Below are positions 47,776 to 59,697 of a DNA stretch of 64,000 bases, in pieces (the first letter of the stretch is position 1; every line of letters starts with the position of its first letter). The notes beneath the pieces were generated by a model. That model was not told the DNA's origin. It saw only the letters and a list, made by a program, of their open reading frames with translations, and searched no databases. The position numbers were made by a program, and so were the translations under genes. Location: positions 58,156,001 to 58,220,000 of the forward strand of contig CM114271.1 of the NCBI GenBank assembly GCA_050084515.1. Reading direction: 5' to 3'. The stretch is from Blasia pusilla (Eukaryota > Marchantiophyta > Marchantiopsida > Blasiales).

Positions 47776-50168
47776 CCAATGAAAATTTCAAAGATTTTCG
47801 GCGAGGGGGCGTCTAGAGGTGGCGATGGAGATTGGGATTATTTCTCAAGTGACGACTCTGACTGGATTCATGATTCTGAATGGGAGGTCCTTGGGAGAAG
47901 GAGGGCGGAGATGCACAAAAATAGAGCAAGTAGGAAGGAATGATTAAGCATTTCCTCAACAATCGGCCATCCAGTTGTACTTGCCGAGCCCATTGTGGTC
48001 ACTAAGCATGTGGCCCAGAGACAACAATTCAAATTATAACCAGAAAATTTCCATTCATCTGCACTTGAGTTGCGAAAAGACTTGGCTCGTGAATACTCCT
48101 CTCCAAAGAGTACACGTGCCTTAGAAAGACCTTCCCAAGATGCAAGTGCACATGCCTCGGCTAAGATACATAAATACTACAAATCTGGGAATGCATCTAA
48201 GCGGCAAGGCTTGAATGTTTACTATGCGTGTAATGTTGTACTCAAAAGTGGGAATCCATGCAATGCAATCGGTATACAACTCCACTTTCCAGCAATGAAA
48301 GATTCGATCTTCATTTGAAGACACTGCACAAATGCCCGCTCGATTTTGTTGTTCCAAAGTGCAAGGTTGGGAGAAAGCCTTCAAATATTGGACACGGTCG
48401 GAAAGTAGTACTTAATAGCACCCACAATGCAAGAGTAGTACAATATAGGGTGGATGATCCGCTCCGCGTGATTGCAAAGAATCAAGCCGAATTCTTGAGG
48501 CGGCAACGCCTCAAGAATTCGGCTTCTTTCAAAAATATGACAAGCATGAGCTTCCACTTGACAGAGAGGTTGGCACACCTCCACCTCTAATACATGCAAT
48601 TGAGTCTAACATGCCTGAATTTATGGGGTTGAAAAGTTGGAAGGATATTCTAGAGCCGGGTCTCCTTGAGGAATTGAACAACCGCGCGAGGGCCGCTGCC
48701 GACGATATGCAACTCGTGTGTAGCATCCTCCAAAACTACCATGGATGAGAAGTACGACGATGCAATCAACAAGCTCCTTACTCCATGGATGGTCCACATC
48801 AATGACAATGGAGACTAGACAACGACACCTAAAGGTTCACGATTGTTTCATTCCACATCCCACCTTTGTAGAGATAAAGTAGATAGGTCATTAGATTACA
48901 TTTTCGTCATGCACAAAAAAATGTACTTGGCCTTGTACATGGACGAATCGGCTTGGGTTGCGCATCACGTGGATCCTTAGATGAGGGAGTGGGATAAGGT
49001 TGATATGGTCAAATTAGCTACAAACGCCACTACTAAGTTATGGAAGGACAAAATTTCTTCCCTAACTAGGCCCGGAATACATACAAGCTCTTCTCGGAGA
49101 GATGCTTCCACAAAAAGGAGGGTAAAAAAACATGCCTCGAAAGACTACTAGGCATGGAGACAGTCTGTGCGTCATACTAAAGACCAATGGCAATGGTGCA
49201 CAAGGGGTTGTAGGTACAGATGACATTGGTGCACAAGGGGTTCCCGAGAGCTTTAAGTCTCTAAGGCAACTCACGCACGATCGTAGGCTGAAATCTTGGG
49301 CACATGAGCAGAGTGCTACACCTGTCCTTGACCAGCAAGAAAGTGGAAATTTGGTAGAGGGTGGATTGTGTGGACCGCAGATTGTCAATATACCTCCGAA
49401 TATAGAGCATATAGCATCTGATAGTGAAACCAATATGGAGAAGGATGATGGGAAGACAACGCCACATCACCAGACAACAATTCATGAGGAAGCAAACTTT
49501 TATATAGAGCCACCTATTAGTGCTACACACTGTAGTATGGGCCATGAACCATGGGATGACGAAGATGGTGACTTGAGCAGTTTGGTGACGTTCATACATA
49601 TCCCAAATCAGCTTGCATCAGTGGGGGGGAATTCGGATCAAATGAAGCCATTCTCCACAAAGGAGAGTTTTGGACACATATTAAACAACGAAGACGCGGT
49701 AGAGGATCCGGGTAATCAGGTTGATACGTTGGAGAAAGATGTCAGGAAGAGAGATGGGTTGGTTGTAATGGAGAAAAATTATCATTGCCATGTATTGAAT
49801 TTACTAGTTGAGATATACAGCGGTTCCGATGCACATGTCAAAAAGGCTGAACCAGAACAAGCCGCTTTGAGTAGTACTAAGGTTGAAAATTCACCTATGT
49901 AACGTTGGGATGGCATTCTTGACAACTCTCCCAACGAGTCCAATTCTGATCATTCCCGGAAAGGAAAAAGTTGTCTGCAAAAAATAAACATCTACATAAG
50001 AGAAAATTTGAAGAAGAGGGGTCCAAAGTGGAGAAGAGCAAAAGAATTCCACCACGCTACAAGGCGACAAGGCTGAAAAAGGTGGCTAGTGTGGAAAAGA
50101 TAACAGAGGTGCAGGAATACCAAGGCTTGAATACTTATGGATTCACAATGTTAACCAAGGCCGATTTG
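47776..50168 (+). pseudogene. Decayed, unrecognised coding region, probably transposon-borne
   Basis: Several protein-like segments follow on the plus strand in changing frames: FGEGASRGGDGDWDYFSSDD (about 47800-47860), HASAKIHKYYKSGNASKRQG, a Cys/His segment NERFDLHLKTLHKCPLDFVV, MGLKSWKDILEPGLLEELNN (about 48627), MHKKMYLALYMDESAWVAHH and REWDKVDMVKLATNATTKLW (about 48910-49040). A long open part of 256 codons lies at 49132-49902, then a basic tail KRKFEEEGSKVEKSKRIPPR (about 50000). Stops and frame changes separate them; some could be introns. It may belong to the MULE starting at 52.8 kb or to another element. No function is proposed. Confidence 0.35.
48484..48525. repeat. Perfect 19-bp hairpin with GCAA loop
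   Basis: Arm 48484-48502 (aagccgaattcttgaggcg) is exactly complementary to 48507-48525, with loop gcaa. GCAA is a GNRA tetraloop, so an RNA copy would be very stable. It lies inside the decayed coding region and is unrelated to the repeats nearby. Confidence 0.9.
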
Positions 50169-50170
50169 TA

Positions 50171-50443
50171 GTACATCCTTGTAAAGGAGAAGTTTGGGGC
50201 TGTTTGAATTCTGTATGTTTATCGAAGCTTATGTGTAGTACATCCTTGTAAGGGAGAAGTTTGCGGCCTTTTGAATTCAATATGTTTATGGAGGCCTTTT
50301 TTTAGTACATCCTTGTAAGGGAGAAGTTTGGGGCCGTTTGAATTCAATATGTTTACCCAGGCCATTTTTTAGTACATACTTGTAAGGGAGAAAGATGGTA
50401 CTTATGAATTCAATAGGTTTACCAATGTCATTTTTAGGACATA
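50171..50443. repeat. 67-bp tandem repeat, about four units (left part)
   Basis: Units start gtacatccttgta at 50171, 50238, 50305 and 50372, giving an exact 67-bp period. The array continues after the inserted LTR at 51.80 kb. The first unit follows directly on the end of the open frame ending near 50170. Confidence 0.9.
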
Positions 50444-51794
50444 TGTAGTGTACTAGAATTATAAGAATTGATCCTTTTAAGGTGATTTATGGAGTTTGAT
50501 CCCCAAGAGGATCACAATTATCTGAAAAGAGAATTAAAGTGTGACGTTTATGTGAGTTTGATAGTTATGTTGATACAAAACAGATTCAAATATTCATCCG
50601 ATTATTCTCCTTCTTCTAGGTACCAAGATTTTCCTTTCCTCTATTCTTTCCAGTGGAATTGAATTCACGCTAAGGCATATCTTCACTCAACACCACAAAA
50701 CCTCACAAAGATCTCAACAAGAAGATGGCTTCTCCTACGTTTGGAACTCAATTCGTCTTGGCAGGCTACTCTCGGTAGAACAGATTTCTTACAACTTGCT
50801 GTTGATTATTCTAATGGTAAAAGTGCTTTCCCGATTCACTCCTCACTCTAAAGACCCAATAAGATGATTCATGAATATACACTGCACACCAAAATGAAGA
50901 AAGGGAATCCTTTACTATTCCATCAAGAATGAGAAAGCTTCAAAGTGTATACGAGCAAAGAGGGTACTACTCACTTGCTCGGACCATTCCTACAACATAA
51001 GGACTTCGAAACAAAATGATGTTGATAGCTACGTTTATGCTCGTTAAATATCCTTCAAGATAGTAGTAGTCCTAAAGATCTGAAGCGCCTCTTGTAAATC
51101 TAGTACCTATTGGGATCTTGTAACTACTTTGATCTACGATTCTCTTATCTTTTCTTAGGATCCCTATCAATCCGCTAGTTGTAACTGTCCTAACTTCCTA
51201 TCTGGTCCAAAAATTCACGTCTCTTCCTAGCCTAACTACTCTAACGGTGTGCCGCTTGAAATCCCAACCAGTATTATCTTCGCTATGATGTCAGAACCTG
51301 TTCTTCTTTCTTTGAGAAAAAGTTCTTCCTCTTTGTCTGAGGACGAAGCGTTGCATTCTTCGCGCTTGTTCCAAGTGCTTTCTTCTTTGTTCTTTCACGA
51401 AGCACTGATGCTTCGTTTTGGTGCTTCGTTGAAGAGCGAAGTACTTCTTCCTCTTCTTCTTCATCGTGCTTTGTTCAAGATCGGAGCACTTCATAAACTG
51501 ATTCTTTATTAAGCTTCGTTGTCTTTTCCAAGCTTCGCTCTTGGTCTTTATACTCCGTTACCTCATTTCCCTCTCCTCCAAGGCAAATCCTTGATGTTCC
51601 ATCTCTCTACCTTGTCCTAGGAGCTTCATAGGCAATTCCAATACTCTTCATTCTTCCAATGCGCAACAATAATATCCAAGACAACCTTGTATATACAAAC
51701 TTTACTTCAAAGAGTCCTTATCCTTGAAGAGATCCATCCTCAGGTCAAATCAAAATATATAAATCTCCAAAATTACAAAATTGTGGGTATCACA
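50444..51794. mobile_element. Solo LTR, 1351 bp, with 5-bp target duplication ACATA
   Basis: Begins TGTAGTGTAC and ends GGTATCACA, giving the canonical TG...CA termini. It is flanked by ACATA at 50439-50443 and again at 51795-51799. Removing it and one ACATA restores a normal unit of the 67-bp repeat (tttttag, acata, cttgtaaggg). No coding sequence is present inside; it has a cttcg/gcgaag-rich patch at about 51345-51535. The parent family is unknown. The intact duplication implies a fairly recent insertion followed by LTR-LTR recombination. Confidence 0.85.
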
Positions 51795-52080
51795 ACATAC
51801 TTGTAAGGGAGAAAGATGGTATTGATGAATTCAGTAAGTTTACCGAGGCTATTTTTTAGTACATACTTACAGAGTATGTACTAAGACTTCTTATGCTTAT
51901 GTGTGCTTGAGACGGATTTGTAGTATTTGAAAGTATTTGTTCTTATGAATTCACAATGTTTACCGAGGCTGGTTTTTTGTACATTGGGACATAATAAGTA
52001 TGGTACTTATGATTTCACAGTGTTTATCAAGGCCATATTTTAGTACATACTTACATGTACTCATCCAGTAGGGGTACTTA
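51795..52080. repeat. 67-bp tandem repeat (right part, degenerate)
   Basis: Continues the array: acatacttgtaagggagaa at 51795, then gttta-cgaggc and tttttagtacat blocks to about 52060 with extra insertions. It is more diverged than the left part. Confidence 0.75.
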
Positions 52081-52768
52081 GTGCCATATCTCAAAATTGG
52101 AGTGGAAGAATAGTTGAAAGTTTTACTCCATGGGATCCGTATTATGTTTCAATGTATGTGAGTACTTATGTCCAATAAAGACTACCAAGTCCTTAAGTTG
52201 ATGTTGATTATGGGTTCCTCCTTCAGAAATTTGAATGCTTATGATGGCAAGTTATGTAATTCAGCAACATGCAGTTTGGGCTTGGGGTGAAAATCCTACA
52301 ATGTCTTAGTATTACTCAGTACTTCTGTCCAAAAAAGACTGAACATTCTCCTTGATTTGGGGTTCTTCCTTGGACAATTTTCCCTTTATGGTGGCTGGTT
52401 ATGTACTTCAGCAAAATCAAGTTTAGACTTGAGACTCGGATCTCAAATATCCTACAATACTTCAATTTTTCTGTCCAATAGTGGTACAACATTCTCCTTG
52501 AGTGTGCAATCGAATATTACAATGGCATCATTTGGTTGTTCCATTTTTTCGCTTTGGCCTGGAAAGTGGTTTGGGAATTGGCATTCCCTTTATCCTATAA
52601 TTGTTCAAGTGTACTCATTTTTAGTGGAGTTTAAGTCCGCGAAAATTACATCGGCTTGGACTAATCTCAGTCATCTCCTTGAATGTAGCTTAGATCATTC
52701 TGAATGTTCTTTGCATACTCTGAATCAAAGCAACCCATTGAGGTGGGAATGATGTTTCAATCGTAGGA
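52081..52768. other. Unassigned sequence upstream of the MULE coding region
   Basis: An open frame at 52357-52752 has no domain and ends just before the MULE-like frame begins. It may be 5' UTR or TIR-proximal sequence of the MULE. No terminal inverted repeat was located. Confidence 0.3.
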
Positions 52769-53879
52769 GTGGGCCCGCGTTTAGCAATGGGTATTCAAAA
52801 GCCAATGATGGACACACCGTGTCTTGATGTCGTGAACCAAATCCTTGCCATGTCCAAGATCCCAGTGAGAGAATTTTTGCAAACGGGTTTGCTAAATTAC
52901 GATGATCTTGCACCGTGGGATAAGGGAGACATCATTTACATTCCATGGGCATGGCTCAATGATTTCTTAGAAGGGGAAGGACATGGAGATAGGTTTGCAA
53001 GCGCAAACTTCTGGGTGAAGAATGTAGATGTTCCACATGAGCGGTCCTCACGAAGGAAGACAAAAAAAGTTTGTAGAGAGTATAAGCCTCGAGCTACGAC
53101 TAACAAAGGATGCTATAGAGTGTATCACTATAGCTAGGGTCCAAAAGATTATAGGGGCAACCGCCAACCAATTGATATAAGGTGTGATTTGATTTCCATC
53201 CACATGATTGCAAGTCCAATGGAGTTGAGATGATATGGAGCACTTGAATAATATGCTTGCCTGAACCTCTCCTAATGTATACTTACTTATTATGAAGTGG
53301 ATGTTGAGTAGATATTAGAGCAATCCAAGCGGTAAGGTAAGCAGGCCTCAACACCATAGGAAGCCTTTGGGTGAAAGTATAAAAAGGGGGTGTTTGTGCC
53401 ATTTCATTGTAATGGAGATTCTAGTTTGCCACTGCGCAAAGATTACCTACATCAAGCGTGTAAACACAGACAAAGGTGGTGAATGTTGTCAAGAATTCGA
53501 CGACCTATTCAGCAAGGGTGCTACTTTCAGCCATGCTCCCGGCTTATCGGGTTGTAGGAAACTTCAGATAATGGGCATGATATGGCAAGAGAAGACAAAC
53601 ATGGAAATTTTAAGGGAGTTAGGCCAAGAAATATGTACACAACGAAATGCAAACTCATTGACAAAATTTCACATAGATGATTTTGTGCGACTGCAACACG
53701 TCCAAAACTTGAGACGAGATATTGCAATGGAGTCTTGGCTCCGAAATTCAAAGGAGAATCAAAGCATTGCAAATTTTTTGACGTTGTATCCGGGAGAAGT
53801 TTTCTTTTACCAACCTTACCAAAGCAAGGAATGCCCGTTCATACTCAATTTTTGGTCAAATTGGATGTGTTCGATGCTC

Positions 53880-54081
53880 GTGGATTATATAGGGCATGTA
53901 CAAGAAAACCTATCCCTACCCTTAAACATAGTCTCGAGTTAGACTAACTGTGATTAACTAACCCTAGTTAAGATAATCATGCTTAACTAACTAACCAAGA
54001 TTAAGCTTCCCTACTTCGTGTGAGTACCAAATGTAGCAGTTCAAGTGTCTCATGAGCTTGATTGTAACTCAATCTTCAATA
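53880..54081 (-). repeat. Copia 3' LTR, truncated
   Basis: Homologous to the 5' LTR from its internal attatataggg motif to the inner end cttcaata at 54081; about 202 bp remain of 310. A GAGCTTGAGGGGGAG polypurine tract follows at 54082-54096 on the element strand. Confidence 0.85.
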
Positions 54082-55320
54082 CTCCCCCTCAAGCTCATAT
54101 CGATATCTCTAACGCCTAAATCATTTCTAAACATCTCAAACTTATCTCTAGACAATGCCTTTGTAAATATGTCACCAATTTGCTGATCTGTACCTATATA
54201 CACAACATCAATTTCTCCTACAAGCACTTTCTCTTTGATAAAATGATAGTGCACCTCAACATGCTTTGTACAAGCATGAAACACAGGGTTATTAGCAAGC
54301 TTGATGCTACTAATATTGTTTGCACATATTACACTAGAACCTAAGTTACTAACACCAATCTCAACAAGTAATCGATGAAGCCACACCGCCTAACATGCTG
54401 CATTGGTTGCTGCTCTGTACTCAGCCTCTGTTGAAGATAAAGCAAATGTGGGTTGCTTATTTGAAGCCCAACTTATAGTTGCGCTTCCCAAAGTAAATGA
54501 ATAACCAGATGTGGGGTGTCGATCAGACACGCTTCCTGCCGAATCAGCATCTGTGAATCCCTGTAATTGAAAACTTGGAGAAGGTTCAAATTGAAGCTCG
54601 AATTGAATAGAGAATTTCATATACCGCCTAATCCTCCTCACAACATCAAGGTGAGGTTTTCGAGGTGCTTGCATAAACTAGCTCACTAGGCCAACAGCAT
54701 AGCTCAAATCTGGTATGGTTATAGTTAGGTAGATCAAACTTCCAACCATGCGCCTGTACATATTAGAATCTGCAAGCAACTCTCCTTCGTCCACACTTAG
54801 CTTCACGCTCCGGTACAATAGTGTAGAGATTGGCTTACAAGTTGTCATACCATATTTTGAAAACATATGAAGAGCATATTGTCGTTGTAGTAACCACGTG
54901 CTCTCTCCAACCTTGATAAACTCAATACCAAGGAAGTACTTGAGTTCTCCCAAGTCCTTCATATCAAATTCTGCTTGTAACTTAAGATTGACTTGTTGTA
55001 CCATTTCTTCAGTACTCCTAGTAATCAAGAAATTGTCAACATACAACACAATAAGAACTATATGATCTTGTCCTCTCAAGACATATAACGAGGAGTCAGA
55101 ATCACATACCCTAAAACCCAACTCTTGTAGGACGTATGTAATCTTTCCATACCAAGCTCTTGGAGCTTGTTTGAGCCCGTATAGAGCTTTCTTCAACCTG
55201 GATACGCAAAATGGAAACTAGGGATGCTCGTATCCACGTGGTTGAGTCATATATACCTCCTTGTATAGATCTCCATTCAATAAGGTATTCTTGACGTCCA
55301 TGTGATATAATCTCTACTTC
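54069..55320 (-). pseudogene. Copia reverse transcriptase and RNase H
   Basis: Blocks are [29 protein letters not shown] (second catalytic Asp of YVDD changed to Asn), DLGELKYFLGIEFIKVGEST, MYRRMVGSLIYLT, then DADSAGSVSDRHPTSGYSF, FALSSTEAEYRAATNAAC and GTDQQIGDIFTKALSRDKF. The D-to-N change would abolish polymerisation even without the stops. The RT N-terminus (LLNGDLYKEVYMTQP) lies at about 55230-55310. Confidence 0.9.
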
Positions 55321-56042
55321 TTACTTACTACAACTCTAACCACTGTTCTTGTGTCGCCATCTTTGTAACACGGCTAAATGTTTCCTCGTAATCGATACCA
55401 TATTGTTGTGCATAGCCCTTAGTTACCAATCTCGATTTGTATTTGTTAATTTTACCATCTTGATTGCGCTTGATTTTGTAAACCCATTTGCAACCAATAG
55501 CTTCCTTACCGGAAGGTTTATCAATCAGCTCCCATGTTTGTTAATGTCTTAATGCAGCGCTCTTCCTCCATAGCTACAATCCATTTGGCTTTACTCGTAG
55601 CTTCTTCAAAATAACTCGGCTCCTACTCTTGAAGGGTAGTCATCATATATGCATGATGTGTTGCAAGGAAATCTTCATTTATGAATTTATGAACTGGATG
55701 TGTAACTCTACTTGATCTACGAAGTTTTTGTTCAGAGGTAGATGCCTCGGACACCTGACTTGAGCTCTGACTAGTGTCAACAGATTGAATATGTACTCTT
55801 CCCGTCCATGGACTCACAGATTTAACTGATGAATCTAGGACCTCTCATAATCCTACACTAGTACTTGGGGAAGTTGAAGACAATGTCAGTTGATTTATAG
55901 TCATATCCTCCCCCTCAACAGGCAAGTTTAGAAGTGGAATAGGCTCAGATGGAGCATACCATGACTTTAGCTCATTAAAGACAACATCTCGACTAATAAT
56001 AAGTTATCTAAAGGATGGAATATAGCACTTATATCCCTTAGT
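55321..56042 (-). other. Copia linker between integrase and RT
   Basis: A Ser/Thr-rich linker with SSQVSEASTSEQKLRRSSR followed by HPVHKFINEDFLATHHAYM, typical of the copia connector, plus the first RT residues. It contains several stops. Confidence 0.7.
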
Positions 56043-56830
56043 TCAAATACATCCAAATACTTTCAAGAAGGAAAAATCAGGTTTACTTCCTATGAAGACT
56101 TCGAATGGAGTTTTATCATGAACTCCTATTATTGGAGTTCGGTTGATTACGAAGACTGCACATGCTACAGCCTTTGCCCAATACATCTTAGGCATGTTCT
56201 TCTCATTCAGCATAGCTCGTGCCACTTCAGAAATATGTCGATTCTTCCTCTCAGCCACTCCATTTTGTTGTGGAGTGTAATGGCAAGTCACTTGACGTTG
56301 GATGCCATTATGACGTAAGTAGTCATCAAACTCTGTTGAAAGATACTCTCCTCCTCCATCACAACGCAATTTCAGAATGTGTTGCCCAGTCTGCTTCTCT
56401 ACTAGAACTCTGAATGTTTGGAACATTGACAATACCTCTAAATTGATATATATACCCATATATACCTAGAGAAGTCATCAATAAATGAAACAAAGTATTG
56501 GAAACCACTAAGGCTATGTTGTGATGTTGTCCACACATCACTGTGGATCAACTCCAATATCTTGGATGCTCTTCTATCTTGCTTTGGAAAAGTAAATCTA
56601 GCTTTTTTTTCCAAATTGGTAAACATGACATACCTCTAACGTAGCAGGACTCGCGAATTTAGGGTGTCCTCTTACTATATTAGATGATGAAAGACTCTGT
56701 AATCTTTGAAGATTCATATGTCCAATTCTTTTATGCCACATATTTAGATCTGTGACTAGTTGGCCGATTTGACCATACATTGATGTTTGAATTTCTGGCA
56801 TAGAAACATCTAATTTGACCATTCTGCCAG
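56043..56830 (-). pseudogene. Copia integrase
   Basis: The HHCC region reads MWHKRIGHMNLQRLQSLSSS and EVCHVYQFGK, with one Cys of the CxxC replaced by Tyr. The catalytic core has HSDVW (first Asp), LRCDGGGEYLSTEFDDYL (second Asp) and NGVAERKNRHI (Glu). The GKP-like end is MYWAKAVACAVFVINRTP and FLKVFGCI. A frame change lies between the two halves near 56450. Confidence 0.9.
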
Positions 56831-56999
56831 ATCTAGTTTCTTTGGCTATAGTAGTCTGGTTTCAATGAAACAACCATCTACGTTTAACTTCACTTGATAA
56901 CCCTGTTCTACTGTCTGTCCTACAAAGATCAAATTTCTTGTAATGGTAAGAACATAGAGAATATTTCCAAGAGCACAAAGACCATCTGATGCTATTGGA

Positions 57000-57180
57000 A
57001 CTTTACCGATATGCGTGATATGATGTTAAGTGTAATCTCCTTTAAGCATAATTGCAGGATCTTTCACCGGCTCCAAACTATTAAACCATTTAGCTTGTGA
57101 GATCATATGATTTGATGCACCAGAGTCAATGCACCAATCTATTGTCGAGTCTTTCTTGACCATTGCTCCCATATGATGAG
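57000..57180 (-). pseudogene. Copia aspartic protease
   Basis: The catalytic triad context reads WCIDSGASNHMIS, the standard copia DSGA motif, followed by GKVPIASDGLCALGNILYV towards integrase. A TAA/TAG-type stop lies within it. Confidence 0.8.
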
Positions 57181-57269
57181 TCATGACGAAGAGATGCTCC
57201 GTTTGTGAATGTTGTTGTTATTGGTACTGCTCTTGGTGTTGTTGCTCAACATAGTTTTGTTGCTATAAG

Positions 57270-58160
57270 GATCTTGTTCTCATATTTTCCTTCTTCTTGA
57301 AGCAAAACTTTGCATAGTGACCCTTAATCCCACATTAATTGCAAGATCTAGGGACCCTCTGTTGTTCACCTCGACCCCAGCGGTTTCCACCATCACCACC
57401 TTATGATTGTGTCTGGTACTGGTTTGTAGTTGATTGAGTGACGTTATATTGAGTGCCTCTTCCTCCATATGCTTAATATCCACCATGACCACATAAATTT
57501 CTACCACGATCCCTGCCTCTGTTTAATCCATAACTTGCAAATAGCGCACTCTTTTGCAGACTAGACGAGCTATCGCTGCCTACTAGGCGCATCTCTTCGC
57601 TGATCAAGAGAGGAAATAACTCTTGAAAGGTTGGATACTTCTCTCTCACAGAGAAAGAGGTCTCAAAGGACTTGTAATCCTTTGGAAGGCCTTGAAGAGT
57701 GAATAAAATCATATCATCATCATCTACTATCACTCCAATGCTATTCAATTGATTAATAATATGTTTGATACTCAAAATATAATCATTGATGCTCTGCGAT
57801 CCTTTCCTCACTTCATTCAATTGCTGTTTCAATTGAAGCTTTCTGGCCTTAGGAGATGTCTAGAACAACTTTTCCAATGCATCCCAGATCTCCTTTGGAA
57901 TATCAACATCTTGGATGTGACCTACCATTGGTAAACTGATCGTTATTGAAATGTAGCGGATTACTTGCCTTGCGCGTTTGTTCCAAGCGCGAATATTCAA
58001 GTCTGTTGAGTCACCTTCTGGCTTGGCCTCATTACTTGTGACAAGCTCTCATAGTTCTTGACCCATGAGAAATTGTTTCATGCAAAACTTCCAAACATTG
58101 TAATTCTGCTTGTCTAGCTTCTCGCGTGTGATTACTGTTGAGGAATACTCTATGATAAAC
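57270..58160 (-). pseudogene. Copia gag with zinc knuckle
   Basis: UBN2-type gag: LKQQLNEVRKGSQSINDYIL, IKHIINQLNSIGVIVDDDDM and FTLQGLPKDYKSFETSFSVR, then a Gly/Arg-rich tract and a CCHC knuckle (C-N-stop-C-G-I-K-G-H-Y-A-K-F-C at about 57290-57335) in which the residue before the second Cys is a TAA stop. The N-terminal part up to about 58160 has a stop in QEL-stop-ELV. Confidence 0.85.
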
Positions 58161-58656
58161 GATTCCACTCATAAGAACGTAATTTCTCGCTTTCTACTGC
58201 TCCAATTGAAGCATAGATCACTCCTACACAGAAATCGACCTGAAATTTTGCCAAAATTGATCAACTTTATGAAAGAACTAGTCAAAATTGGCTTGTAGAG
58301 AGCAAACTGCACAATTTTTTTCACTAATTGCACTTTCCTACACTGAAATTGCTACTGCAAGAGCTCATAGTGTCAAAGTCAAGCGATTTTGGATGCGTTG
58401 GAAAGCTCTCAATGAGTTCTATGAGATAGCTAGGACTGTCTTTGGGCATTGTTCTAGCCAAAGCAGATCCAGACGGCTGAATCGACCGAGAAAGCCCTTA
58501 AAAACGCCTCCAAAGTCTTATCACCGTCAAAGCTCCACCTGAAATCTGCACCCATTGAGCTATGAATAAAATTTCCTTCTCCCAAATTGAATTTTTTCCT
58601 TCTCTTTCCTCTCTTCTTTCTTCAAACACCAAGAATTTCAAGTGATGTTCTCCTCC

Positions 58657-58669
58657 CGCTTTAAAACCG
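58657..58669 (-). promoter_or_regulatory. Degenerate copia primer-binding site
   Basis: Next to the inner end of the 5' LTR the element strand reads GGTTTTAAAGC, three substitutions from the tRNA-Met complement GGTATCAGAGC common in plant LTR elements. Confidence 0.5.
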
Positions 58670-58979
58670 TGTGGAAAACTGCTAAATAAGCATAACTGGT
58701 GGAATACGGCTCTCATACACACACCACCATGGAGAACAAAATTGGGAATAAGAGAATGACTGGAGGCTGGTTCTCTTCTCAATTATATAGGGTATGTACA
58801 AGCAACCCTAATCCTACCCTTAATCATAGTCTCGAGTTAGACTAACTATGATTAACTAACCCTAGTTAATATAATCGTGCTTAACTGACTAACCAAGGTT
58901 AAGCTTCCCTACTTTGTGTGAGTACCAAATATAGCAATTCACGTGTCTTATGAGCTTGATTGTAACTCAATCTTCAATA
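58670..58979 (-). repeat. Copia 5' LTR, 310 bp
   Basis: On the plus strand it starts tgtggaaaact and ends cttcaata. It aligns along its length with the LTR at 33180-33490 and partly with 53880-54081. The flank beyond 58979 is catcccact, where MULE sequence resumes. Confidence 0.88.
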
Positions 58980-59697
58980 CATCCCACTAGCGTGGATTCT
59001 GACAAACTCTTGCAAAGAAGGCGACATTGCACCATGGTTGGAGGCAATGAGAATAACAGCTGTCAATCGCCATTCTCAGACTTGTTGTGCTTGCCATGTG
59101 GAAGTAGGCAAACCATGGAGCCCAAGGTGCATCATGACAGATTGCTCAATAGCAGAGATTAATACTCTTAGGTGAGGCAACTTCTTGTCCTTTTTCAATA
59201 TGATAACTTCCTTGCATGTTTTGACTTTGCTTTGCACCAGCTCTTATTTGCCTGTGTGATGCAATAATTCTCACATACTGAGATAAAATTTTGATTTTAG
59301 AAGAGTATTTTAGGGCACTCCAATCATCCTTTGCATGAGGCGTGTGTGGCACCATTGGCACAAACACTTGCGCACAAAGGTTTCAGATCGTGTTAAACAA
59401 TGTGAGCTAAGCACTAGGTTGGGATAGATCATGTACATTAAGGCTTTGTCCAAAGAAATAGTAGCACATGGTGGAAATGTAGCAGAGGAAATAGTGGATG
59501 CTGCAATAAAGGCCTTAGAAGTTTTCTACAAGGAGTTTTCTTCAGAGGAAAAATTCTTGCATTATATACAAACGACTTGGCAACAAAATGAAGGTAAATG
59601 CTTTTCATTTCCCCCTAGTACATGTGTTTTTCAATATTTTTTGGCGTGGTGGTAGAAGTAATAATTCTTAACTATTGCAAATGTGATGCTTTTGTAG

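Larger units (their letters stand above)
53880..58979 (-). mobile_element. Nearly complete Ty1/copia retrotransposon inserted in the MULE
   Basis: Right to left: 5' LTR 58979-58670, degenerate primer-binding site, gag, zinc knuckle, protease, integrase, RT, RNase H, polypurine tract and a truncated 3' LTR. Length is about 5.1 kb. The 3' LTR lacks about 109 bp at its outer end and abuts MULE coding sequence directly, so a deletion removed the LTR end and adjacent transposase codons. All domains have scattered stops. It belongs to the same family as the copia part of the hybrid at 33.18-34.63 kb. Confidence 0.9.

Noticed and set aside
49261-49599. Minus-strand 112-codon frame
   Set aside because: Shadow of the plus-strand open region 49132-49902, which has the more protein-like composition.
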